From Bacteroidales bacterium UBA6117 (lineage in GTDB: Bacteria; Bacteroidota; Bacteroidia; Bacteroidales; VadinHA17): 24,272 nt of DNA. Each line of letters begins with the position of its first letter. The stretch's first letter is position 1. The position numbers and the translations under genes were made by a program. The stretch spans positions 33,735 to 58,006 of the forward strand of contig DIWB01000005.1 of NCBI GenBank assembly GCA_002428385.1, written 5' to 3'. This document shows positions 7,906 through 15,211 of this stretch, one piece after another. Below the pieces are notes generated by a model. It worked only from the letters and a program-made list of their open reading frames with translations. It did not search any database and was not told the origin of the DNA.

Positions 7906-9417
7906 ATGTCACAGGTAAGAGTAAGATTTGCGCCAAGTCCGACAGGACCACTGCATATCGGAGGGGTGAGGACCGCTCTTTACAATTTTCTTTTCGCCAG
8001 GAAGAACAACGGGAAGTTTCTTCTCAGGATTGAGGACACCGATCAGACAAGATATGTTGAGGGCGCTGAGGATTATATAATGGAGGCGCTGAGATGGTGC
8101 GGCATAGTTGTCGACGAGGGTATCAGGGAAGGCGGTGAGTGCGGACCATACAGGCAGAGCAACAGAAAAGAGATTTACAGGAAGTATGCTGATATGCTTG
8201 TTGATAAAGGTCATGCCTACTATGCCTTCGACACACCCGAAGAACTTGAAACGCTCAGAGTTGAAGATGAGAAGCACGGTAATACATTCATATACAACGC
8301 CGCTGTACGCCGTAAGCTGACCAACTCGCTGTCGCTCGATGCAGTGGAATGGAATGCAAGGCTCGACAGGGGAGAACCTTATGTTATACGCTTTAAGATG
8401 TCGGAGGACGAAGAGGTCGAGTTTGACGATCTCATCAGGGGGCATATCGTAGTCAACACCTCAACACTCGACGATAAGGTCCTTTTTAAATCAGATGGCA
8501 TGCCCACATATCATCTTGCTCATCTTGTCGATGATCACCTGATGATGATAAGTCATGTGATAAGGGGTGAGGAATGGCTTCCGTCGCTACCCCTTCATGT
8601 CCTGCTCTACAGGGCTTTCGGCTGGGAACCTCCACTTTTTGCCCATCTTCCGCTTCTTCTGAAACCCGACGGCAAAGGCAAGCTCAGCAAACGTGACGGC
8701 GACAGGATGGGATTCCCGGTGTTCCCGCTCTTCTGGCCCTACGGCGAAACGGCAAAGGGATACCGCGAAGAGGGATATTACCCTGAGGCTTTTGTGAACA
8801 TGATAGCGCTTCTCGGGTGGAATCCCGGTACTGAGCAGGAGATCTTCCCAATGAGTGAACTGATTGAAGCATTTTCGCTTGAGCGGGTGGGGAAATCTGG
8901 ATCGCGATTCGATCCCGAAAAAGCTAAATGGTTCAATCATCAGTATCTGCAGAAACGCTCAAACAGCCAGCTTGCAATGGAATTCCGTGAATTACTCAGG
9001 GAAAAGGGATTTCATATCGATATGTTCAGACTTGAAATTCTTATCGGGCTGGTGAAGGAGAGGGTGAGTTTCGTAAAGGATTTCTGGGACCAGACCGACT
9101 TCTTCTTCAAAGCTCCTGTAGAGTACGACCAGGAGGTTATAAGAAAAAGATGGCAGGAAAACACAGGCGTCATTCTTGAAGAGCTTAAGGGAGTGCTTCA
9201 GGATCTGGAGGATTTTTCACCGCAATCGGCCGAGCAGACTGTAAAGTCGTGGATCGAAAGCCGCGGTTACAATATGGGTGCAGTGATGAACCCGTTCAGA
9301 CTGGTGATCGTCGGAGCCCTGCGCGGACCACATATGTTCGATATTATCAGCTGGATTGGGAAGGCTGAGACCATCGCCCGCATCGAAAAGGGATTGTCGT
9401 TAATCGGTAAAAAATAA
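7906..9417 (+). CDS. gltX: Glutamyl-tRNA synthetase
   Basis: Class I aminoacyl-tRNA synthetase that charges tRNA-Glu. I chose the ATG at 7906 because family similarity begins immediately (RVRFAPSPTGPLHIGG). The frame is open further upstream, but that part only translates the heptamer repeat and the AT-rich leader. The 503 residues are of normal length. The HIGH-type motif is HIGG (17-20), RIEDTDQTR follows at 41-49, GEEW is at 221-224, and the KMSKS-type loop is KLSKRDG (259-265). The remainder is the helical anticodon-binding part. Its TAA is followed without a gap by the ATG of the TatD-type gene, so the two are translationally linked. A discriminating or non-discriminating role cannot be decided from the sequence alone. 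Confidence 0.97.
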   Translation: MSQVRVRFAPSPTGPLHIGGVRTALYNFLFARKNNGKFLLRIEDTDQTRYVEGAEDYIMEALRWCGIVVDEGIREGGECGPYRQSNRKEIYRKYADMLVDKGHAYYAFDTPEELETLRVEDEKHGNTFIYNAAVRRKLTNSLSLDAVEWNARLDRGEPYVIRFKMSEDEEVEFDDLIRGHIVVNTSTLDDKVLFKSDGMPTYHLAHLVDDHLMMISHVIRGEEWLPSLPLHVLLYRAFGWEPPLFAHLPLLLKPDGKGKLSKRDGDRMGFPVFPLFWPYGETAKGYREEGYYPEAFVNMIALLGWNPGTEQEIFPMSELIEAFSLERVGKSGSRFDPEKAKWFNHQYLQKRSNSQLAMEFRELLREKGFHIDMFRLEILIGLVKERVSFVKDFWDQTDFFFKAPVEYDQEVIRKRWQENTGVILEELKGVLQDLEDFSPQSAEQTVKSWIESRGYNMGAVMNPFRLVIVGALRGPHMFDIISWIGKAETIARIEKGLSLIGKK

Positions 9418-10107
9418 ATGAATTCTCCCCTGCCAGGCGATTACATCGATATCCACACTCATGATTCCAGGCCCGTTCCCGGTGTCTTTGCCGTCGAAAA
9501 CATCATGGCTCATGAAAACCGTGATCCAGCGACGATCAGCGCCCCGGTCTTTACGACAGGCATCCATCCCTGGCACCTCGACAGGAACAACAGCGGAGCC
9601 CTCCTTGCCTACATCAGGGGAATTGCATCCAGTCCAAATCTGATTGCTTTCGGAGAGGCCGGATTTGACAAGCTCAGAGGTCCGTCACATGAAATCCAGC
9701 TCGCGGTTTTCGCTGAACAGGTTAAGATTGCCGGAGAATTCGGGAAGCCGCTGGTGATCCATTGTGTAAAAGCATGGAATGAACTTCAGGAAGCCCACCG
9801 CGACCTTAAACCCGAAACCCCATGGCTCGTCCATGGATTCAGGGGAAAGAAAGACCTGGCCCTCCAGCTTATCAAACGCGGTATGTATATCTCTTTCTGG
9901 TTCGACTTTGTCGTCAGACCGGAATCGTCCGGACTGCTGAAGTCACTGCCGCCCGAAAGGATGTTCCTCGAGACGGACGGAGCCGATGCCGATATAAGAG
10001 ATATATACGAAAAGGTTTCAGCTGACCTCGGGCTTAGCGTCGATAAGCTTAAGGAACAGATTTCGGCCAATTACAGGGGACTTTTTATTAAAAAACGGAT
10101 GTTATAA
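9418..10107 (+). CDS. TatD-family metal-dependent hydrolase
   Basis: TIM-barrel amidohydrolase-type protein of the TatD family; relatives are metal-dependent DNases, but the substrate here is not known. The expected metal motifs are present in order in 229 residues: DIHTH (D11, H13, H15), TGIHPWH, FGEAGFDK with E80, VIHCVKAW with H115, VHGFRG with H139, and ETDGAD with D187. The usual TatD ending ETDSP reads ETDGAD here. It is shorter than classical TatD (about 260 residues), as is usual for the compact Bacteroidetes version. The start codon touches the gltX stop. Its own stop codon lies inside the first octamer of the palindrome at 10099-10143. Confidence 0.9.
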   Translation: MNSPLPGDYIDIHTHDSRPVPGVFAVENIMAHENRDPATISAPVFTTGIHPWHLDRNNSGALLAYIRGIASSPNLIAFGEAGFDKLRGPSHEIQLAVFAEQVKIAGEFGKPLVIHCVKAWNELQEAHRDLKPETPWLVHGFRGKKDLALQLIKRGMYISFWFDFVVRPESSGLLKSLPPERMFLETDGADADIRDIYEKVSADLGLSVDKLKEQISANYRGLFIKKRML

Positions 10108-10143
10108 CAATGTTATAACGCCGTTATAACATTGTTATAACAT
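10099..10143. repeat. 45-bp perfect palindrome made of four GTTATAAC octamers with 11-bp spacing
   Basis: The arms 10099-10120 and 10122-10143 are perfectly complementary around one central base. Inside them the self-palindromic octamer GTTATAAC occurs four times, starting at 10101, 10112, 10123 and 10134, exactly 11 bases apart. The spacers are AAT, GCC and ATT. The first octamer contains the TAA stop codon of the TatD-type gene, and the palindrome ends 14 bases before the tcdA ATG. No T run follows, so it is not an ordinary terminator. It could be a multi-dimer protein-binding site or an mRNA hairpin. Confidence 0.9.
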
Positions 10144-10157
10144 GATTTACTGAACTA

Positions 10158-10880
10158 ATGATCAGCTGGTTATCACGCACTGAGATGCTTACGGGACCTG
10201 AAGGAATTCTCAGGCTGAATTCGTCGGATGTGTTGGTGGTCGGACTTGGAGGTGTCGGATCGTGGGCTGCCGAGATGATATGCAGGGCAGGGGTGGGGAA
10301 GATGACAATCGTCGATGGTGACACTGTTCATGCCACCAACAGGAACAGACAGCTTTTAGCCCTGAAAAGCACCGAGGGTAAGCCAAAGGCCGAAGTGATG
10401 GCCGAAAGGCTTAAGGATATCAATCCGGACCTCGAACTAACCGTAATCAATGAGTACATCAGGGATGAGAAGATGATTGAGGTCCTTGACAAGGGTTTCA
10501 GCTATGTGGTTGATGCGATCGACACTTTGTCGCCCAAGCTGTTCCTTCTCTATCATTCGGTGATGAAGAAAATTCCCGTTGTCAGCTCGATGGGTTCGGG
10601 CGGGAAATTTGATCCGCTGGATATTTCAATAAGCGATATTTCAGAGACTAACAGTTGTCCACTGGCCAGGATACTCCGGAAACGGCTTCACAGGCTGGGA
10701 GTCCGCGAAGGCATAACGGCGGTATATTCACCTGAGCCGGTCGACAAGAGCAGGATTGAACGCGTGGACGGAGAAAGGAATAAGGCATCGGTTGTAGGCA
10801 CTATGTCGTACATGCCTGCCGTATTCGGGATTGCCTGCGCATCGGTTGTGATACGCGACCTGGCAGGGATCACGAAATGA
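10158..10880 (+). CDS. tcdA: tRNA threonylcarbamoyladenosine dehydratase (E1-like, ThiF fold)
   Basis: ATP-dependent enzyme that cyclises t6A37 of ANN-decoding tRNAs to ct6A. The 240 residues have the E1-like plan of TcdA (CsdL/YgdL). The nucleotide-binding loop GLGGVGSW lies at 29-36. VDGDTVHATNRNRQ holds D53 and D55 and the NRNRQ stretch (61-65), then come DAIDTLSPK near 119-127, SSMGSGGKFDP, and VYSPEP. It lacks the paired CxxC zinc sites of MoeB/ThiF, which supports TcdA over those relatives. It lies 50 bases after the TatD-type gene, separated by the GTTATAAC palindrome, and may share its transcript. It converges with the permease gene, only 6 bases apart. Confidence 0.93.
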   Translation: MISWLSRTEMLTGPEGILRLNSSDVLVVGLGGVGSWAAEMICRAGVGKMTIVDGDTVHATNRNRQLLALKSTEGKPKAEVMAERLKDINPDLELTVINEYIRDEKMIEVLDKGFSYVVDAIDTLSPKLFLLYHSVMKKIPVVSSMGSGGKFDPLDISISDISETNSCPLARILRKRLHRLGVREGITAVYSPEPVDKSRIERVDGERNKASVVGTMSYMPAVFGIACASVVIRDLAGITK

Positions 10881-10886
10881 CCGGCC

Positions 10887-12257
10887 TCAGTTAACCGGCG
10901 GATTTTCTTTTGCTGAGTTTGAACTCCGTTTAAAGAGGTAGTAGGCAGGGATCCCCACCACCACTGTCAGGATGGCGATCGACGACTCCAGGGGGCTTTC
11001 CATGAAAGAAAGCACCAGAATCATTAATCCGGCCGTAATGTAGATAATCTGAGGGATAGGGAAGCCTTTTACTTTCAGGGCTTCGGGGTGAGTCTTCCGC
11101 AGTTTCCAGATTCCTATCACCGACATAACAGGGAAGATACCCAATGCAAAGCCCATATATGTAAGTACCTGTTCGAATGTTCCGGAGAGGACCAGCACAA
11201 CTGCAATAAGCGCCTGCATGAGTATTGAATTCGAAGGCACCTGGAACTTCTTGTGGATTTTGGCAGCCGACTTGAAGAAGAGCCCGTCCTTTGCCATCGA
11301 GTAGTAAACCCTCGGACCTATGATAATGAAAGCGCTGAGGGATGAGAAGAGAGCAAAGGCGATCAGGATCGAGAACAGGATTTCGGCCGATTTCCCGAAC
11401 AGGTTGCCCATCGCAAGTCCGCCGACCGATATGACACCTTTCATCGACTCAGGATTTATCCCGTAAACATAAAGGATGTTTATTCCTATATACAGAACCA
11501 TCACTATCAGAGTTCCGTAAATGAGCGATCCGGGGAGATTCCGTTTCGGGTTCTTTATCTCGGCTCCCAGGTAGGTGGATGCGTTCCAGCCGCTATAGGC
11601 GAACATGATCCACATCAGCGAAAGGCCAACTGTCTTCCAGCCGGCGAGTCCCGATCCTACTGATCTTGCACTGTGAAAATTCGAAAAGTCACCCCGGCCG
11701 GAGGAAAAACCTCCGACGAGCAGTATAACTATAAGGAGGATCTTCAGTATGGTAAGTGCATTCTGGATGCGTGCGCCGTATTTTATTCCCCTGTAATGGA
11801 TAAAGGTAAAGATGAGGATCACTGAAACTGCAAGTGTTTTCTTGGTCACTGCCAGTCCCATGATGCCATTGGCATTCAGCCAGTCGCCGAGTCCGGGAAT
11901 CGCTCTTGTGAAATATTCGCTGAATCCGAGAGCTGAGGCTGCTATCGGAGCAGAGAAACCAACAATGAATGAAACCCATCCGCTCAGGAATCCGTAGATC
12001 GGGCTGTAGAGCCTCGAAAGGAAAAGGTACTCACCGCCGGCTCCCGGCATTGCCGCTCCCAGTTCACCGTACGACAGTGCCCCGCAAAGGGCTATGATAC
12101 CTCCCACTGCCCACAGAATGACCATAAGCAGGGGATTATGAAGCTCAGCCATCAGTAGTCCGGATGTTGTGAATATCCCGGCGCCTATCATATTGGCAAC
12201 AACTATATTGGTTGCAGGGAAAAGGCCCAGCTTTCTCTCCAGTTTGTCTTCCGCCAT
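10887..12257 (-). CDS. APC-superfamily amino-acid permease
   Basis: Inner-membrane amino-acid transporter of the APC superfamily, nearest in feel to the LAT/cationic-amino-acid exchanger group; the substrate is not readable from the sequence. The 456 residues show about 12 hydrophobic segments. The diagnostic TM1 sequence MIGAGIFTTSG (about 23-33) has the unwound GxG substrate-binding stretch, and AAMPGAGGEYLFL follows after TM2. A conserved FAYSGWNAST stretch lies near TM6, followed by EIKNPKRNLP. It is the second gene after the O-methyltransferase-like gene, 9 bases apart on the same strand, so the two are probably co-transcribed. Its 3' end nearly touches tcdA from the other side, with no clear terminator. 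Confidence 0.9.
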   Translation of the reverse strand: MAEDKLERKLGLFPATNIVVANMIGAGIFTTSGLLMAELHNPLLMVILWAVGGIIALCGALSYGELGAAMPGAGGEYLFLSRLYSPIYGFLSGWVSFIVGFSAPIAASALGFSEYFTRAIPGLGDWLNANGIMGLAVTKKTLAVSVILIFTFIHYRGIKYGARIQNALTILKILLIVILLVGGFSSGRGDFSNFHSARSVGSGLAGWKTVGLSLMWIMFAYSGWNASTYLGAEIKNPKRNLPGSLIYGTLIVMVLYIGINILYVYGINPESMKGVISVGGLAMGNLFGKSAEILFSILIAFALFSSLSAFIIIGPRVYYSMAKDGLFFKSAAKIHKKFQVPSNSILMQALIAVVLVLSGTFEQVLTYMGFALGIFPVMSVIGIWKLRKTHPEALKVKGFPIPQIIYITAGLMILVLSFMESPLESSIAILTVVVGIPAYYLFKRSSNSAKENPPVN

Positions 12258-12266
12258 GTTACACGA

Positions 12267-12944
12267 TTATTGTTTTGACCTTTTGTAGCTGATCGCCATT
12301 CCTCCGCCCGTGCTGTTCAGAGTTGTTTCATAATTGTCGAGGCTCCTGACGTATTCGAGATAGATGGCAGGTCCTCCGTAGCCGCGGTTGCCTCCACGAC
12401 CTCTTTCAGTTATATTATGGGTGACGAAGCATCCCCCGACAGTCAGTTTGGGATCAAGTTCAATGAAATAATTCTTGTACCAGTCCTTGTCGGCATCACT
12501 GAACACAAAATCAAAGGGTCCCTTAAGTTCCCTGGCAAGTTTGTGAGCATCGGCAAGCCGTGCATCAATATAATCCGATAGCCCCACTTCCCTGAAATTC
12601 TCAAGGGCGGTCCTGTACCTCTCCTCGTTGATCTCTATGGTGATCAGCTTTCCTCCCGTCTTGCTCAGCGCCCATGCGATCCAGATGGCTGAATGGCCGG
12701 TGGATGTACCGAATTCGATGGCCGACTTGTAGTTCCCCTTTATGATGAGATCATAAAGCAATTGCCCGTCGGAAGCCGGGATATTCATGTCGAACCAGTA
12801 ATGCGAATGCTCGGTTAGAAATTTTCTTACCTTCTTATCAAGATCATCACCCGCAGGGTCTGTCTGAGCACGGGTGTTGTTGATGGCAATAACTGAAACA
12901 AGAATGGTCAGAATTGCCAGCTTAATTATCAGCTTGAACTTCAT
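12267..12944 (-). CDS. Exported O-methyltransferase-like protein (class I SAM fold)
   Basis: Resembles COMT/caffeoyl-CoA-type, SAM- and metal-dependent O-methyltransferases. The first 26 or so residues form a Sec signal peptide: Lys-rich start, hydrophobic run ILTILVSVIA, then NTRAQ as likely cleavage region. The mature part has motif I EFGTSTGHSA (77-86), E104 at the end of strand 2, ADAH around D132, and SDADKDW with D150 and D152. In COMT-type enzymes the later metal motif is Asp-Asn; here the matching place (GGCFVTHN, 170-177) reads His-Asn. A signal peptide is odd for an enzyme that needs cytoplasmic SAM, so the protein may be membrane-tethered, bind something else, or be a non-catalytic relative. 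Fold confident; activity uncertain. It precedes the permease gene by 9 bases. Confidence 0.82.
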   Translation of the reverse strand: MKFKLIIKLAILTILVSVIAINNTRAQTDPAGDDLDKKVRKFLTEHSHYWFDMNIPASDGQLLYDLIIKGNYKSAIEFGTSTGHSAIWIAWALSKTGGKLITIEINEERYRTALENFREVGLSDYIDARLADAHKLARELKGPFDFVFSDADKDWYKNYFIELDPKLTVGGCFVTHNITERGRGGNRGYGGPAIYLEYVRSLDNYETTLNSTGGGMAISYKRSKQ

Positions 12945-12965
12945 AGCGTCTGGTTTAGCAACAGT

Positions 12966-12994
12966 CAGGAATGACCACCGCCAGTGGTCTCCTG
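12966..12994. other. Hairpin in the leader of the O-methyltransferase-like gene
   Basis: GACCAC (12973-12978) and GTGGTC (12984-12989) pair around the loop CGCCA. CAGGA (12966-12970) and TCCTG (12990-12994) extend the stem past a 2-base bulge. It lies 22-50 bases upstream of the minus-strand start at 12944, where it could act as an mRNA leader structure or an operator. No regulator is identified. Confidence 0.4.
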
Positions 12995-13107
12995 CAATTA
13001 TTCCGGGAAATATATAACTTTCATTTTACAATTCAATTAAAAATCTTTTTATAACTTTCCAAGACCATTAATCAGTTGTATAGATCCATCCTTTGTGTTT
13101 CATTGTT

Positions 13108-14643
13108 ATGAAAGAACAGCCGGGAAACAGTTATTCAGGTATTGTAATTTTTTTGCTGGCCCTGCTGAATGTGGTTCTTCACCTCCGGGTATCAGATAAT
13201 CTTGAATATCACCGGGATGAACTGCTTTATTTCTCACTCGGGCTTCACCCGGCTGCCGGATATGCCACCGTTCCTCCCATGATTGGCTGGATAGCCGGTA
13301 TCATGCAGGGAATATTCGGGTACTCGGTTTTTGCAGTGAGACTCTTTCCTGCCGTGATGAGCGGGGTTATGGTTTACCTGGTCGCCGCCATTGCCAGGGA
13401 AATGGGAGGCTCAGGCTACGCGAGGATACTTGCCGCGACCGGTTTTACGGTTTCAATAATTGGTTTGCGGGCTTTCCTCTTTTTTCAGCCGGTGCATATC
13501 GACGTCTTCTTCTGGACGCTTGTCTTCTACCTGACAATCAGGTATGTTAACACATCTTCAGACAAATACCTGCTGCTTCTCGGGATAACCGCAGGAGCCG
13601 GACTGCTTAACAAATATCTTCTGGGACTGCTTATCCTGACGCTTTTGGTTATAGTTCCATTTACACGGTACAGGACCATTTTCAGCAGAAGGAAATTCTG
13701 GCTTGGTTTACTGGCCGGTTTTATAGTTTTCCTGCCCAACTTCATCTGGCAGTTTCTAAATGGTCTTCCGGTGCTGAATCACCTTGCTGAACTTGAACGG
13801 ACTCAGCTTGTGAATGTTGACAGGAAGGCTTTCATTATCCAACAGCTGATTATTCCCGGAATGGCCTCAGTCCTGACTATCGCAGGGATAATCCATCTCT
13901 TTATGAGCCGGAAGGCCTGGCAGTACAGGTTTCTGGGAATCACCGTCCTGGCTGTGATCCTTTCCCTTATGATGATGCGGGGGAAGAATTATTACACGAT
14001 GGGAGTGTTCCCATTTCTGATGGCCGCCGGGGCGGTATCATGGGAGATGACGCTGAAAAAAACATGGGCGAGACTTACCCTGATACTGCTCCTTATACTT
14101 CTGACAATTCCTTCCCTCCCAATCGGGGTTCCCCTGTATGGACCGGAAAAGCTTGCCGCTTATTTCAATGTCCTGGTAAGGGATTATAAGATGGACTTTG
14201 TTTGCAGGTTCGAGGATGGATCAATACGTTCCCTTCCTCAGGATTACGCCGACATGATTGGCTGGGAGGAACTTACCGGACTGGCAGCTGAGGCCTGGAG
14301 CAGGATTGATGATAAGAAAGCTGCATTCATCTTCTGTGAAAACTACGGATATGCAGGCGCAGTAACAATAATCGGAAAAAAATACGGGCTCCCCGAAGCA
14401 GTCAGTTTCAATGAGAGCTTCAAATACTGGATACCCCTGGTTTTTAATCCCGACATTACTTCGGCAGTGTATATTAACGGTGAAGTGGGTGAAGATATCG
14501 GTCAGATCTTCGGAAAGGTTACAAAAGTCGGCAGCATATCCAATCCTCTTTCGAGGGAATTTGGAACTTCAGTATGGCTCCTTGAGGAACCCCTTGGAAG
14601 TTTTAATAGTTTCTGGCTCGACAGCGTGAAACAATTTTTTTGA
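13108..14643 (+). CDS. GT39/PMT-2-type membrane glycosyltransferase
   Basis: Polytopic membrane protein of the dolichyl-phosphate-mannose mannosyltransferase-like group (PMT_2, GT39). Such proteins move a sugar from a polyprenyl-phosphate donor to a lipid or protein on the periplasmic side; donor and acceptor are unknown here. I chose the ATG at 13108 because the open frame upstream offers only a TTG. Of 511 residues, the first two thirds hold about ten hydrophobic segments, and the last 150 or so are a soluble periplasmic tail. The first outer loop carries the family's catalytic-type acidic pair in EYHRDELLYF (D37, E38), followed by HPAAGYATVPPM. It diverges from the O-methyltransferase-like gene. 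Membrane glycosyltransferase confident; exact reaction not. Confidence 0.88.
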   Translation: MKEQPGNSYSGIVIFLLALLNVVLHLRVSDNLEYHRDELLYFSLGLHPAAGYATVPPMIGWIAGIMQGIFGYSVFAVRLFPAVMSGVMVYLVAAIAREMGGSGYARILAATGFTVSIIGLRAFLFFQPVHIDVFFWTLVFYLTIRYVNTSSDKYLLLLGITAGAGLLNKYLLGLLILTLLVIVPFTRYRTIFSRRKFWLGLLAGFIVFLPNFIWQFLNGLPVLNHLAELERTQLVNVDRKAFIIQQLIIPGMASVLTIAGIIHLFMSRKAWQYRFLGITVLAVILSLMMMRGKNYYTMGVFPFLMAAGAVSWEMTLKKTWARLTLILLLILLTIPSLPIGVPLYGPEKLAAYFNVLVRDYKMDFVCRFEDGSIRSLPQDYADMIGWEELTGLAAEAWSRIDDKKAAFIFCENYGYAGAVTIIGKKYGLPEAVSFNESFKYWIPLVFNPDITSAVYINGEVGEDIGQIFGKVTKVGSISNPLSREFGTSVWLLEEPLGSFNSFWLDSVKQFF

Positions 14644-14686
14644 TTTTTTGTTGATTGAGACAGCACAGGATATGAATTTTCCGTGA

Positions 14687-14694
14687 TATATTTG
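14687..14694 (+). promoter_or_regulatory. Perfect TAnnTTTG -7 box before the TerB-like gene
   Basis: TATATTTG matches the Bacteroidetes sigma-70 -7 consensus exactly and lies 38 bases upstream of the ATG at 14733. I could not find a good TTTG -33 element at the usual spacing, so the call rests on one element plus position. Confidence 0.4.
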
Positions 14695-14732
14695 ACAACT
14701 TAAATTACGGACTCAATATTAAATGTAACAAT

Positions 14733-15170
14733 ATGAATTTCTCAGATTTCATTAAGGATAACGGTAAGCGAATAAGCAAGGAGCATTACCTCCACCTGAT
14801 TCAGGTATCAAGGGCCGATGGCAAAATTAAACCGGAAGAGCTTGACCTGCTTCACAAGGAGGGAAGGAAATTTGGTCTCACCGAACCCGAGATCGACAAG
14901 CTGATCGAGAGTGAAGCAAGTCATTACGATCCTCCTTATGCTCTCCAGGAGAAGTTCGACCATCTCTATAATATAGCGGAGATGATCCTTGCAGATGATA
15001 CTGTGTCGGAAGGTGAAAGAAAATTGCTGAAGCGTTTCGCCATCGAAGCCGGATTCAGCGACAAGACCATCGCAAAACTGATTGAACTCCTCCTTTCCGG
15101 CATCAAAAAGGGTGAAGACGAGGATACGCTGCTTCAAAGGTTCAGAAAGGAGATTCTGTTCCAGGATTAA
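14733..15170 (+). CDS. TerB-like acidic helical protein
   Basis: Small 145-residue, all-helical, charged protein resembling the TerB / tellurite-resistance-like domain. The domain is built from two similar acidic helical repeats, and both are visible: SRADGKIKPEE around 26-36, and ILADDTVSEGER around 85-96, each followed by a leucine-spaced helix. No signal peptide or membrane segment, so it is cytoplasmic. No other ter gene is nearby, so tellurite resistance should not be assumed; stand-alone TerB-like proteins are widespread and mostly of unknown role. It has its own -7 box and converges with carB, with a heptamer array filling the gap. Confidence 0.8.
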   Translation: MNFSDFIKDNGKRISKEHYLHLIQVSRADGKIKPEELDLLHKEGRKFGLTEPEIDKLIESEASHYDPPYALQEKFDHLYNIAEMILADDTVSEGERKLLKRFAIEAGFSDKTIAKLIELLLSGIKKGEDEDTLLQRFRKEILFQD

Positions 15171-15181
15171 GCCTCCATTCA

Positions 15182-15209
15182 TACCGCGTACCGCGTACCG
15201 CGTACCGCG
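15182..15209. repeat. Heptamer array, four perfect TACCGCG units
   Basis: TACCGCG is repeated four times without change. It occupies most of the 41-base gap between the converging TerB-like gene (stop 15170) and carB (stop 15212). It has the same 7-base period as the arrays at 7841-7882 and 22565-22599, with ACC in a comparable position. It is GC-rich and has no T run, so it is not a standard terminator. Confidence 0.85.
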
Positions 15210-15211
15210 AA

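Noticed and set aside
10099..10143. Rho-independent terminator after the TatD-type gene
   Set aside because: The palindrome is strong, but it is followed by ATGATTTACTG with no T run in either direction.
14733..15170. Tellurite-resistance operon
   Set aside because: Only one TerB-like protein is present, with no other ter gene nearby, so no resistance role can be claimed.
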